Program-made: the position numbers and the translations under genes | Notes under the pieces: model-generated | Seen by the model: only the letters and a program-made list of their open reading frames with translations | What the model was told of the DNA's origin: nothing | The model's database searches: none | Part shown: positions 1 to 6,902 of the stretch, one piece after another | Layout of the letters: each line of letters starts with the position of its first letter | Numbering within the stretch: the first letter of the stretch is position 1 | Source: Bacteroidia bacterium | Lineage (GTDB): Bacteria; Bacteroidota; Bacteroidia; NS11-12g; UBA9320 | Length of the DNA stretch: 7,860 bases | Reading direction: 5' to 3' | NCBI GenBank assembly: GCA_013042025.1 | Contig: JABDQY010000029.1 | Location: 1 to 7,860 of the forward strand

Positions 1-1379
1 TCTTTTGCATATTTATCTACCTCTGCTATACGCTGTTTTATCTTCTGAAGCCGCGTAGTTATTGATCTTCCAGCCACATTCTTAGCAAATAATTTTTCGT
101 ACAACTCAAGTGCATTTTCTGCTTCTAACTTCCTCTTTTCCAGACTACTTAGCACATCGGCCAAATCATGACTATACAGTGACATAAGTTCGTTTTCAGA
201 TTTAAACAAATCTTCAACATTTAAATCGAGAGGTTTTAACTTAGCCTCAGGAATTACCACATTACTTGTTCTTAAATGCAATAGTGGTAATGGTTGAGTG
301 TAATTCTGAAACAACCCTTTAAGCTGATGCCAATATCTCATCTCACTTCCACCTCCTACATACACTAAATTGGGCAAAATCATTTCTTGATAAAGCGGTC
401 GTAATGCGGCATTAGGACTTATGTTTTGAGCATTATTTTGGACATACTTGAAAACATCTTCTATTGCACATAGCTCTGAGCCTTCTTCAGACAATATTTT
501 GCCGGATTCTAATTTAACTTTACTTCTCCCCTCTTTCGAAATCCAAAAAACATTGGTATCGCGAACCACTAATTGAGGTTTAAATCCAGTTTCGCTTAAT
601 TGCTTTGAAGTTTCTTTTAATGCATCTCCATTTTTCCCTAAAAGCTCATCTTCAAGCATTGGAGCAACAGATAATTTCAATTGTTCTGAATCTGCATCCA
701 AGATGATTAATCCTTCTTCACCAAAATAGGAATGCAGCAAATTTCGAAACCCAGAAGCAACAGTCCCATTACTATAAAAATCTTTACATCTTACCAAGAA
801 ATCGAGTTGGTTTTCAGACAGATTGAACTGATTTTCAATCGTTTGAAACAATTCAGAAATACCCTTCGTATTCATTCTACCAACAGGACCAAACTGAGCA
901 GTATCCCAAAGGAACTCATTCTTATAAAGTTTTACGGATTGTATTTCTTCAAGATCATGATCTTCACTAGCCATCCAAAAAACTGGCACAAAATTGTAAT
1001 CAGGATTAAGTTCTTTTGCTTCTCTACAAATGGTTAAAACATCAACTATTTTATATAGAACATACAGCGGACCTAGACCTATATGAATCTGTTGTCCTGT
1101 TGTGATGGTAAATGTTTTTGACGACTTAAGTTTTTCAATGTTGGCACCAACAGGCGACGTGTTTAGCTTAATGTCTGCACCATTGTATTGATGAAACAAT
1201 TCTGAAACTAGAATATCTCTTCTGCGTTGTTCGAATCCCAAGCGGTTTTCAATAGCACTAGAGAGTTCTGAAAGATTTGGTTTGTATGAAGAGAAATCAG
1301 CAAGCTTATCCGAATAATAAGCCTCAATGAAGTCATTCTGAAAAAAAGTTGAATTTCTATTAACTGAATGAAACTGCAT
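1..1379 (-). CDS. bshC: Bacillithiol biosynthesis cysteine-adding enzyme BshC (partial, C-terminus off the left edge)
   Basis: BshC is the cytoplasmic enzyme credited with adding cysteine to glucosaminyl-malate, the final step in making the thiol bacillithiol. I read 459 uninterrupted residues from the ATG at 1379 to the window edge. Family members usually run to about 520-540, so roughly 70 C-terminal residues are missing. Family signatures seen are the N-terminal MQFHSVNR, TGQQ at residues 94-97 followed by GPLYVLYKI (103-111), VPVFWMASEDHDLEEI (131-146), and SPNAALRPLYQE (321-332) followed by LPNLVYVGGGSEMRYW (335-350). The visible end, about 405-459, is charged and heptad-like, matching the coiled coil known in this family. 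The start lies one base after the rimO stop, with no Shine-Dalgarno site, so it is probably translated by coupling from the rimO message. The GPLY and SEMRYW segments look slightly off the usual pattern. Assignment to the family is firm; activity is inferred. Confidence 0.93.
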   Translation of the reverse strand, partial: MQFHSVNRNSTFFQNDFIEAYYSDKLADFSSYKPNLSELSSAIENRLGFEQRRRDILVSELFHQYNGADIKLNTSPVGANIEKLKSSKTFTITTGQQIHIGLGPLYVLYKIVDVLTICREAKELNPDYNFVPVFWMASEDHDLEEIQSVKLYKNEFLWDTAQFGPVGRMNTKGISELFQTIENQFNLSENQLDFLVRCKDFYSNGTVASGFRNLLHSYFGEEGLIILDADSEQLKLSVAPMLEDELLGKNGDALKETSKQLSETGFKPQLVVRDTNVFWISKEGRSKVKLESGKILSEEGSELCAIEDVFKYVQNNAQNISPNAALRPLYQEMILPNLVYVGGGSEMRYWHQLKGLFQNYTQPLPLLHLRTSNVVIPEAKLKPLDLNVEDLFKSENELMSLYSHDLADVLSSLEKRKLEAENALELYEKLFAKNVAGRSITTRLQKIKQRIAEVDKYAK

Positions 1380-1380
1380 T

Positions 1381-2688
1381 TTAAACAGGAACAGCAATTA
1401 AATCAAAAGGTTCAGCCTCTAGTATTTTCGTGTTTACAAAATCTCCAACACGCAAGTAACCATGGTCAATTCCAATTATTACCTCATTATCAACTTCAGG
1501 TGAATCGAATTGAGTTCTTCCTATGTAGTTATCTCCTTCTATTCGGTCAATCAGTACTTTTTGTGTGGTGTTAACCAATTGTAGATTTTTGGCCAACGAA
1601 ATATGATGCTGAATGTCCATAATATCATCTGCCCTTTCTTGTTTTATCTCTTGTGGTACATGATCTTCTAAAGTATATGCATGGGTTCCCTCTTCATGTG
1701 AATACGTAAATACTCCAAGTCGATTAAACTCATATCGTGTAACAAAGTCTTTCAACTCTTCAAAATCTTGCTCATATTCACCAGGATGGCCCACTAACAG
1801 AGTTGTTCGTAAGGCTATATTGTTGACTTCAGATTTAATTCTATCCAGAACCTCTTCTGTTCTACGTTTTGTAATTCCTCTTCTCATAGATTTGAGAACA
1901 TTATCCGAAATATGCTGAATAGGAATATCCAAATATTTGCAAATATTTGGTTTGCTGTTCATTATTGGTAGGATGTCAAACGGAAATTTTGATGGATATG
2001 CATAATGGAGGCGAATCCATTCCAATCCTTCAACATCGCTCAAACGATCAAGCAATTCAGCTAGTTTTCTTTCACCATATATGTCAATTCCGTAAAAAGT
2101 AGAGTCTTGAGCAATTAGCATTAACTCTTTTACTCCATCTCGTACTAAGTTTTTTGCTTCCTGAACTAAATCTTCAATAGGTTTAGAAACATGCTTTCCT
2201 CGCATCAATGGAATTGCACAAAATGAACAAGGGCGATCACAACCTTCTGATATTTTGGTATATGCATAGTGCTTAGCGACGGATGACTGTCTTTCTCCTA
2301 CTAATTCTTTCTTATAATCTACTCCAACCTTATCTAAAAGTTGTGGTAGCTCGAAGGTTCCATACCATTTATCTACTTCTGGTATTTCAGGAGAAAGGTC
2401 GTCTTTATATCGCTGGCTTAAACAACCAGTTACAATAAGACTTTCGATGTTTCCCACCTTTTTTTCCTCAGCATAATGCAAGATTGTATCGATGCTTTCT
2501 TGCTTGGCATTATCAATAAACCCACATGTATTAATGATAATGGTATCAGCTCCATCAACATTCTCATGTTCTGCTTCAACATTTCCATTTTTTAATTGAC
2601 CCATTATTACTTCTGAGTCTACCGTATTCTTAGAACACCCTAAGGTTACTAATCCAACTTTTTTGGGTTTATGATCTCTTGTTTTCAT
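1381..2688 (-). CDS. rimO: Ribosomal protein S12 methylthiotransferase RimO
   Basis: RimO is a radical-SAM enzyme with two iron-sulfur clusters that puts a methylthio group on a conserved aspartate of ribosomal protein S12. The 435 residues have the full family layout. The N-terminal methylthiotransferase domain carries cluster cysteines C18 (in LGCSKNTVDSE), C55 (NTCGFIDNAKQESIDTI) and C89 (VTGCLSQRY). The radical-SAM core has CxxxCxxC at C150, C154 and C157. A C-terminal TRAM domain occupies about 370-435. NTCGFIDNAKQESIDTI and the length favour RimO over the tRNA-modifying relatives MiaB and MtaB. Its ATG overlaps the ftsY stop as ATGA at 2685-2688, and its stop sits one base before bshC, so the three genes are very likely co-transcribed and translationally coupled. 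No key residue is missing. Confidence 0.96.
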   Translation of the reverse strand: MKTRDHKPKKVGLVTLGCSKNTVDSEVIMGQLKNGNVEAEHENVDGADTIIINTCGFIDNAKQESIDTILHYAEEKKVGNIESLIVTGCLSQRYKDDLSPEIPEVDKWYGTFELPQLLDKVGVDYKKELVGERQSSVAKHYAYTKISEGCDRPCSFCAIPLMRGKHVSKPIEDLVQEAKNLVRDGVKELMLIAQDSTFYGIDIYGERKLAELLDRLSDVEGLEWIRLHYAYPSKFPFDILPIMNSKPNICKYLDIPIQHISDNVLKSMRRGITKRRTEEVLDRIKSEVNNIALRTTLLVGHPGEYEQDFEELKDFVTRYEFNRLGVFTYSHEEGTHAYTLEDHVPQEIKQERADDIMDIQHHISLAKNLQLVNTTQKVLIDRIEGDNYIGRTQFDSPEVDNEVIIGIDHGYLRVGDFVNTKILEAEPFDLIAVPV

Positions 2689-3635
2689 TCGTTGAATAAT
2701 GAGTTTACAAAGCTTGAACTATCAAAAATTTGCAAATCATCCATTTGCTCTCCTACACCAATATATTTTACAGGAACATTAAATTGATCACTTATGCCAA
2801 TCACTACACCTCCCTTTGCCGTACCATCTAATTTAGTTAATGCCAAAGCACTTACTTCAGTTGCGGCGGTAAATTGTTTTGCTTGTTCAAATGCATTTTG
2901 TCCAGTTGAAGCATCAAGCACTAATAAAACTTCATGCGGAGCATCAGCAATTTGCTTATCCATCACACGTTTTATTTTTGACAATTCATTCATTAAGTTC
3001 ACTTTATTGTGTAATCTACCTGCTGTATCAATAATCACCACATCTGCATTGTTTTCCGCACCATATTTTACTGCTTCAAACGCCACTGCAGCAGGGTCTG
3101 TATTCATTCCTTTAGCTACTACATCAACACCAACTCTTTCACCCCAAATTTTGATTTGATCAACCGCAGCTGCTCTAAATGTATCTGCAGCACCAAGAAC
3201 CACTTTAAGTCCTTGCTTTTTAAACATATTGGAGAGTTTACCAATTGTTGTTGTTTTTCCAACTCCATTTACTCCAACTACCATTATTACATAAGGACGA
3301 ACTTCATTGTTCTTTATGGATGCTTCTGTTTCTGCAAGCAGCTCAACCATTTCTTCTTTGAGCATTAGGTTTAGTTCTTCAGAACTAAGGTACTTGTCTC
3401 TTGAAACACGGTCTTCTATTCTATCAATTATCTTAACTGTGGTGTTCACACCAACATCAGATGAAATTAAGATTTCTTCAAGTTCATCTAAGAAGTCTTC
3501 GTCTACACGACTTTTACCAACAACAGCTTTAGAAAGTTTACTGATAAACGAGCCTCTTGTTTTTTCTAGACCCTTATCTAATTTCTCTTGTTGTTCTTCT
3601 GATGGTTTCTTCTTGAAAATATCAAATAATCCCAT
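2685..3635 (-). CDS. ftsY: Signal recognition particle receptor FtsY
   Basis: FtsY is the membrane-associated GTPase that docks SRP-ribosome complexes carrying nascent membrane proteins at the Sec translocon. The 316 residues make up an N domain (about 25-105) and a G domain with all GTPase motifs: GVNGVGKT at 121-128, DTFRAAA at 151-157, DTAGR at 203-207, TKLDG at 267-271 and GVGE at 293-296, then DDLQIFD near the end. The N-terminal MGLFDIFKKK gives a short amphipathic, basic start. The long acidic A domain of the E. coli protein is absent, as usual in this phylum. FtsY rather than Ffh is indicated by the lack of a methionine-rich M domain. A terminator-like hairpin lies in the 69-base gap before it, and rimO overlaps its stop by four bases. 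No strong promoter of its own is visible. Confidence 0.97.
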   Translation of the reverse strand: MGLFDIFKKKPSEEQQEKLDKGLEKTRGSFISKLSKAVVGKSRVDEDFLDELEEILISSDVGVNTTVKIIDRIEDRVSRDKYLSSEELNLMLKEEMVELLAETEASIKNNEVRPYVIMVVGVNGVGKTTTIGKLSNMFKKQGLKVVLGAADTFRAAAVDQIKIWGERVGVDVVAKGMNTDPAAVAFEAVKYGAENNADVVIIDTAGRLHNKVNLMNELSKIKRVMDKQIADAPHEVLLVLDASTGQNAFEQAKQFTAATEVSALALTKLDGTAKGGVVIGISDQFNVPVKYIGVGEQMDDLQIFDSSSFVNSLFNE

Positions 3636-3647
3636 AGTTTTTTAAAT

Positions 3648-3679
3648 AAAAAAAGCCTCCAATTATACAATGGAAGCTT
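3648..3679 (-). terminator. Hairpin plus T-run between the DUF4295 gene and ftsY (terminator or attenuator)
   Basis: On the minus strand AAGCTTCCA (3679-3671) can pair with TGGAGGCTT (3661-3653) as nine base pairs including one G-U, around a 9-base loop, followed directly by seven T residues (3654-3648). This is the form of an intrinsic terminator. It sits 26 bases after the DUF4295 stop and ahead of ftsY, so it probably lowers read-through from the ribosomal genes into ftsY-rimO-bshC. The stem is only moderately GC-rich, so termination is likely partial. Confidence 0.7.
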
Positions 3680-3704
3680 CAGTTTTTTGTTATATAAATA
3701 TTAA

Positions 3705-3863
3705 TTATTTATTTGCCAAAGCTGCTTTAACAGATTCAGTTGGCATCATTTCTTCTCTAAACGTGTACGCACCTGTTTTAGGTGATTTTCTACATCTAAT
3801 TACTCTTGCCCAATCTCTACCAGATCCAGCTTTCTTTAGGGTTGCTACAACTTTCTTTGCCAT
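3705..3863 (-). CDS. DUF4295 family small basic protein
   Basis: This is a 52-residue basic protein beginning MAKKVVATLKKAGSGRDWAR and ending KAALANK. It belongs to the DUF4295 family, short proteins found in Bacteroidota directly after rpmG. Visible features are the lysine/arginine-rich N-terminal half, one cysteine in IRCRKSPKTGAY (residues 22-33), and FREEMMPTESVKAAL (35-49). Size, charge and fixed position beside L28 and L33 suggest a ribosome-associated protein, but that is inference and no function is established to my knowledge. Its ATG lies one base after the rpmG stop, so translation is probably coupled. Length is normal for the family. The terminator-like hairpin follows it. Confidence 0.93.
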   Translation of the reverse strand: MAKKVVATLKKAGSGRDWARVIRCRKSPKTGAYTFREEMMPTESVKAALANK

Positions 3864-3864
3864 C

Positions 3865-4047
3865 TTACTTTATTTCTTTATGAACTGTTACTTTCTTCAT
3901 ATAAGGATTGTACTTCTTAAGCTCAATACGCTCAGTAGTATTCCTTTTATTCTTTGTAGTTATGTAACGAGACATACCAGGAACGTTAGATCCTTTTTGC
4001 TCGGTGCATTCTAATATAACTTGTACTCTATTTCCTTTTTTAGCCAT
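3865..4047 (-). CDS. rpmG: 50S ribosomal protein L33 (zinc-free form)
   Basis: L33 is a small protein of the large ribosomal subunit near the exit-tRNA site. The 60-residue product starts MAKKGNRVQVILECTE and contains TTKNKRNTTERIELKKYNPYMKK (residues 30-52), the L33 core. It has one cysteine (C14) and none of the paired CxxC motifs of the zinc-binding form: the second pair is replaced by NPYM. It is therefore the C-minus form, which does not need zinc. The insert GSNVPGMSRY (19-28) resembles other Bacteroidota L33 proteins. It lies three bases after rpmB and one base before the DUF4295 gene, in one transcription unit. Confidence 0.97.
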   Translation of the reverse strand: MAKKGNRVQVILECTEQKGSNVPGMSRYITTKNKRNTTERIELKKYNPYMKKVTVHKEIK

Positions 4048-4050
4048 AGC

Positions 4051-4284
4051 TTATATTTTTCCGTTTTTCAATAAACTGTTTAAACAAGCACTAATTCCTT
4101 TCTTGTTTATCGTCTTAAGAGCAGAAGTACTTACTTTTAACGTAATCCACTCATCTTGCTCAGGAAGGTAAAACTTCTTAGTTTGAAGATTTGGATAAAA
4201 TCTTCTTTTTGTTTTTCGCTTTGAGTGAGAAACATTGTTCCCAGCCATTGCCTTCTTACCTGTTAAATCGCATACTCTAGACAT
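4051..4284 (-). CDS. rpmB: 50S ribosomal protein L28
   Basis: L28 is a large-subunit protein needed for ribosome assembly and subunit joining. The 77 residues open with MSRVCDLTGKKAMAGNNVSH and continue through SKRKTKRRFYPNLQTKKFYL (residues 20-39), both diagnostic of L28, and WITLKVSTSALKTINKKG (46-63). C5 and C67 are the only cysteines, so there is no CxxC zinc site. It is the first gene of the leftward cluster, with an A-rich leader and a Bacteroidota-type promoter match just upstream. The ATG is the first in frame after that promoter. Length and gene order (L28 then L33) are typical of the phylum. Confidence 0.97.
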   Translation of the reverse strand: MSRVCDLTGKKAMAGNNVSHSKRKTKRRFYPNLQTKKFYLPEQDEWITLKVSTSALKTINKKGISACLNSLLKNGKI

Positions 4285-4305
4285 ACCTCTGTTTTTTTAG
4301 GGCTG

Positions 4306-4336
4306 CAAAGATGTTAATTATTTTTTATATATCCAA
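4306..4336 (-). promoter_or_regulatory. Predicted promoter of the rpmB-rpmG-DUF4295 cluster
   Basis: On the minus strand TTG (4336-4334) is followed after 20 bases by CATCTTTG (4313-4306), seven of eight matches to the Bacteroidota -7 consensus TAnnTTTG. Transcription would begin near 4300, giving a leader of about 15 bases, A-rich and without a good Shine-Dalgarno site. It lies in the 54-base gap after the namZ-type gene. Assigned by consensus match only. Confidence 0.6.
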
Positions 4337-4338
4337 TA

Positions 4339-5559
4339 CTAAGGATACAAAAGATACAATTTTCTTTTCTCCTTATACTTAGTCAAACCGGGTTGCCACG
4401 ATTCTCTGATTTCATCTGGACTTAACCCCCTCTCTATCTGACTTTTAAACTCTCTATTTCCTGTTAGTTTATAGAAAAAGTTTTTGAAATACGGACCATC
4501 TTTTTCCCTATTTGTAGTGTAAAAAAGGATGAGCCAATCCAAATTCATTTGCTTTGAAGTAAAAAGACTGCTATCAGATACATCTGTTACAATTTCTCCA
4601 GAACACAAGATATTCTCATACTTTGGATGATCAGATACACCGGGAATACTTTGTGGAGTAAAGTCATAGCTACCATCAAATCCTGGTCTTCCTACAATTT
4701 GAAACGGTGTTTCTGTTCCTCGTCCTATACTAACATTGGTTCCTTCAAATAACCCAAGATAAGGATACAAGTAAACCGAGTTCATATTGGGCAGGTTTGG
4801 AGATGGCTTAATGGGTAATTCATACATTCGATTGTGGTTATAGTTTTTACAAGATACCACCTTTAAATCACATTGAACACCATTCTTTAACCATTTTTCA
4901 CCGTTTAACATAAGAGCTAATTCCCCAACGGTTAAACCATGCACAATTGGAATCTCATGCATCCCAATAAATGAAGAAAACTCTTTTTCCAAAATTGGAC
5001 CATCGATATAAAAGCCATTAGGATTAGGACGATCTAGAACCACCACTTTTTTGTCAAGTTCACCGCAAGCTTCCATTACGTAATGCATTGTAGATATGTA
5101 TGTATAAAAACGAACTCCAACGTCTTGAATGTCGAAGAGAACTACATCGATATCTTTTAACATTTCAGCTGTTGGCTTCTTGTTAGAACCATATAACGAA
5201 ACAACTGGTAAACCTGATTTTACATCCACTCCATTCTTTATTATTGCCCCTGCACTATGATTCCCTCTGAAACCATGTTCTGGAGCAAACACCTTCTTAA
5301 TATTCACACCAAGCTTTATCAATGAATCTACTAAGTGAGTTTCTCCAATAGTTGAGGTTTGGTTGACAACCAATCCTACACGCTTTCCATGCAGCACAGG
5401 AAGATATTCCATTACCTGCTCAGATCCCAATATTATTGCTGGTTCTGCATCCGCAATTTGTTGTGAATTCTTTACGTTAGAAATATTACCTGAATTGTCA
5501 GAAGACTTACAGGCAAAAAAAACGGACATTAATAAAGTTAATACAAGTAATTTCCTCAT
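4339..5559 (-). CDS. namZ: DUF1343 / NamZ-type exo-beta-N-acetylmuramidase, lipoprotein
   Basis: Proteins of this family (GH171, characterised as NamZ in Bacillus and Tannerella) remove N-acetylmuramic acid from the non-reducing ends of peptidoglycan fragments. The 406 residues start with a lipoprotein signal peptide, MRKLLVLTLLMSVFFAC, with the lipid cysteine at C17 and a serine/asparagine-rich linker to about 35. The export signal places it in the periplasm or outer membrane. Family motifs are VGLVVNQTS (61-69), FAPEHGFRG (91-99; I take E94 as the likely catalytic acid), DIQDVGVRFYTY (143-154), DRPNPNG (176-182), PSPNLPN (252-258) and LGLFEGTNVSIGRGT (268-282). It fits cell-wall recycling together with uptake of the freed sugar, though no such partner gene is visible here. 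It is transcribed away from the permease gene, with 29 bases between their starts. Substrate is inferred from the family. Confidence 0.9.
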   Translation of the reverse strand: MRKLLVLTLLMSVFFACKSSDNSGNISNVKNSQQIADAEPAIILGSEQVMEYLPVLHGKRVGLVVNQTSTIGETHLVDSLIKLGVNIKKVFAPEHGFRGNHSAGAIIKNGVDVKSGLPVVSLYGSNKKPTAEMLKDIDVVLFDIQDVGVRFYTYISTMHYVMEACGELDKKVVVLDRPNPNGFYIDGPILEKEFSSFIGMHEIPIVHGLTVGELALMLNGEKWLKNGVQCDLKVVSCKNYNHNRMYELPIKPSPNLPNMNSVYLYPYLGLFEGTNVSIGRGTETPFQIVGRPGFDGSYDFTPQSIPGVSDHPKYENILCSGEIVTDVSDSSLFTSKQMNLDWLILFYTTNREKDGPYFKNFFYKLTGNREFKSQIERGLSPDEIRESWQPGLTKYKEKRKLYLLYP

Positions 5560-5567
5560 TTTAATTA

Positions 5568-5575
5568 TAATCTTG
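5568..5575 (+). promoter_or_regulatory. Possible -7 element for the FtsX/LolC-type permease gene
   Basis: TAATCTTG matches TAnnTTTG at seven of eight positions and overlaps a TATAAT (5566-5571). Transcription would begin around 5582, leaving only about 7 bases before the ATG at 5589. No TTG lies at the expected -33 distance, so this is a weak call. Confidence 0.35.
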
Positions 5576-5581
5576 CAGGGT

Positions 5582-5589
5582 CAAAAGTA
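5582..5589 (-). promoter_or_regulatory. Predicted -7 element of the namZ-type gene
   Basis: On the minus strand TACTTTTG is a perfect match to TAnnTTTG, 22 bases before the lipoprotein ATG at 5559, giving a leader of about 15 bases. Its outer base is the A of the divergent permease start codon. I see no clear TTG at the -33 distance, so the promoter may be weak or need an activator. Confidence 0.55.
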
Positions 5590-6809
5590 TGCAATTTGGG
5601 TACTACATCGCGAAGAAACTAAGTTTAAGTAAACAACATTCTTTTACCAAAACTATAACGACACTTGCTATTGCCGCAGTATCTATAAGTATTTGTGTTG
5701 TTATTTTAGCTTTCGGTATACTTTTAGGGTTTAAACAAGAAATACAAGAAAAAGTATCAGGTTATGCTGGAGACCTATCTATAACTAGTTATCAACTATC
5801 CAATGGAAACGAGAATAACATTCTAAGTATTGATAGTGCATTACTACTGCAATTGAATTCAAATGAGAAAATTGAAAGTGTATATCCATTCTTAAACAAA
5901 GCCGGAATTCTAAAATCTGATTCTGTTCTTGAAGGTATTATGTTTAAGGGAGTACCGGCTAATTACAACTTCTCCTTTTATAAAAAACATCTCAAAAAGG
6001 GTCGATTACCCGTCTACACAGATAGTACAGATAATTACGATATTTTAATATCAGAGCATACTTCAAATATCTTAAATGTAGATACAGGAGATAGAGCCTT
6101 GCTCTATTTCATTGAGAACGGGGATGTTAAGCGAAGAAGACCCAAAATTGTAGGGATATACAACTCAGGACTGCAAGAGTTTGACAAACAATTTGCCATC
6201 GCAGATCTTAGAGTATTGCAACGAATAGTAGGTACAGATTATTCGGTAGCAGGAGGTTATGAAATTAAACTACACGACTTCGATGATGTCGATGAACTTC
6301 AAAACTCTATACAAAGTTCAATAGACTACAACCTATCTGCACGTTCCATTAAAGACCTATACCCCACAATCTTTCAATGGTTAAATATGGTAGACACCAA
6401 TGTTCTTGTAATCATTGTTCTAATGTTTGTAGTTGCTATTATCAATATGGTAACAGTGCTTCTGATTTTAATTATCGATCGTATTCCAATGATTGGGTTA
6501 TTGAAATCAATTGGAGCAAACACATCTAAAGTGTTAAGCATTTTTAACTGGCAAGGCGTATTCATACTTCTTGGAGGATTACTTGTCGGCAATGCCATTG
6601 CTCTAGGATTTGCATTCCTGCAGACGCGATATAAACTAATAGGACTTCCAGCAGATACGTATTATATGGATGCGGTACCATTCTACTTACCGCTATCTCA
6701 CATCGTTCTCATAAACATTGGAGCACTCTTGGTTTGCTTTCTCTTTACATATTTGCCTGTGCGAATTGTAGCTAAAATAAAACCAACTCAAAGCATCAAC
6801 TTCAGATAG
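5589..6809 (+). CDS. FtsX/LolC-type ABC transporter permease
   Basis: This is an inner-membrane permease of the MacB/FtsX fold, the type to which lipoprotein-release subunits LolC/LolE belong. The 406 residues give four predicted membrane helices: about 24-47, 272-296, 321-346 and 371-391. A large periplasmic domain lies between the first two. RIPMIGLLKSIGA (298-310), just after helix two, is the cytoplasmic coupling segment that contacts the ATPase. The start MQFGYYIAKKLS followed by the first helix and GFKQEIQEKVSGYAGDL fits Bacteroidota members annotated as lipoprotein-releasing permeases. Length matches LolC/E. No ATPase gene is adjacent, so it would use one encoded elsewhere. A role in moving lipoproteins to the outer membrane is plausible but not proven; an export role unrelated to lipoproteins is possible. 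No clear terminator follows. Confidence 0.88.
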   Translation: MQFGYYIAKKLSLSKQHSFTKTITTLAIAAVSISICVVILAFGILLGFKQEIQEKVSGYAGDLSITSYQLSNGNENNILSIDSALLLQLNSNEKIESVYPFLNKAGILKSDSVLEGIMFKGVPANYNFSFYKKHLKKGRLPVYTDSTDNYDILISEHTSNILNVDTGDRALLYFIENGDVKRRRPKIVGIYNSGLQEFDKQFAIADLRVLQRIVGTDYSVAGGYEIKLHDFDDVDELQNSIQSSIDYNLSARSIKDLYPTIFQWLNMVDTNVLVIIVLMFVVAIINMVTVLLILIIDRIPMIGLLKSIGANTSKVLSIFNWQGVFILLGGLLVGNAIALGFAFLQTRYKLIGLPADTYYMDAVPFYLPLSHIVLINIGALLVCFLFTYLPVRIVAKIKPTQSINFR

Positions 6810-6823
6810 AAGTGTTTTGTCAT

Positions 6824-6863
6824 ATTTCCCAAATAGAGATAAATAGCTCTATATTTTGGAAAT
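6824..6863. repeat. Imperfect inverted repeat ahead of the small exported protein gene
   Basis: ATTTCC (6824-6829) pairs with GGAAAT (6858-6863), and ATAGAG (6833-6838) pairs with CTCTAT (6847-6852). The arms are separated by a small A/T-rich internal bulge and an 8-base loop. There is no T-run after it, so it is not a convincing terminator. Its right arm contains the -33 TTTG of the next promoter, which suggests an operator, but this is inference from position. Confidence 0.5.
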
Positions 6864-6885
6864 TCGTCTATTTGTTCTATATTCG
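6855..6885 (+). promoter_or_regulatory. Predicted promoter of the small exported protein gene
   Basis: TTTG (6855-6858), then 19 bases, then TATATTCG (6878-6885), which matches TAnnTTTG at seven of eight positions with the usual phylum spacing. Transcription would begin near 6891, about a dozen bases before the ATG at 6903. This supports that start over the in-frame GTG at 6885. Confidence 0.6.
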
Positions 6886-6902
6886 TGTCAACTACTACTA
6901 TT

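Noticed and set aside
732..1037. Plus-strand open frame of 101 codons
   Set aside because: It is antisense to the clearly conserved bshC frame, has no recognisable domain, and its composition is that of a shadow frame.
1936..1955. AT-rich near-palindrome around AAATATTTGCAAATATTTGG
   Set aside because: It lies inside rimO coding sequence and is explained by ordinary AT-rich codons; no other copies were noticed.
2794..3645. Three plus-strand open frames opposite ftsY
   Set aside because: They mirror the well-conserved ftsY codons, are serine/threonine/cysteine-rich low-quality translations, and have no promoter.
3670..4014. Plus-strand open frame of 114 codons opposite DUF4295 and rpmG
   Set aside because: It is antisense to two confidently identified small genes and the predicted protein has no recognisable features.
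5363..5632. Plus-strand open frame running from inside the muramidase gene into the permease start
   Set aside because: It overlaps both real genes in wrong frames, covering the lipoprotein signal region of one and the conserved N-terminus of the other.
6374..6598. Minus-strand open frame of 74 codons opposite the permease helices
   Set aside because: It is the complement of hydrophobic helix codons in the permease, a common source of false open frames.
6885..6902. GTG start for the small exported protein
   Set aside because: It falls in the predicted -7 element and would place polar residues before the signal peptide; the ATG at 6903 gives a standard signal peptide.
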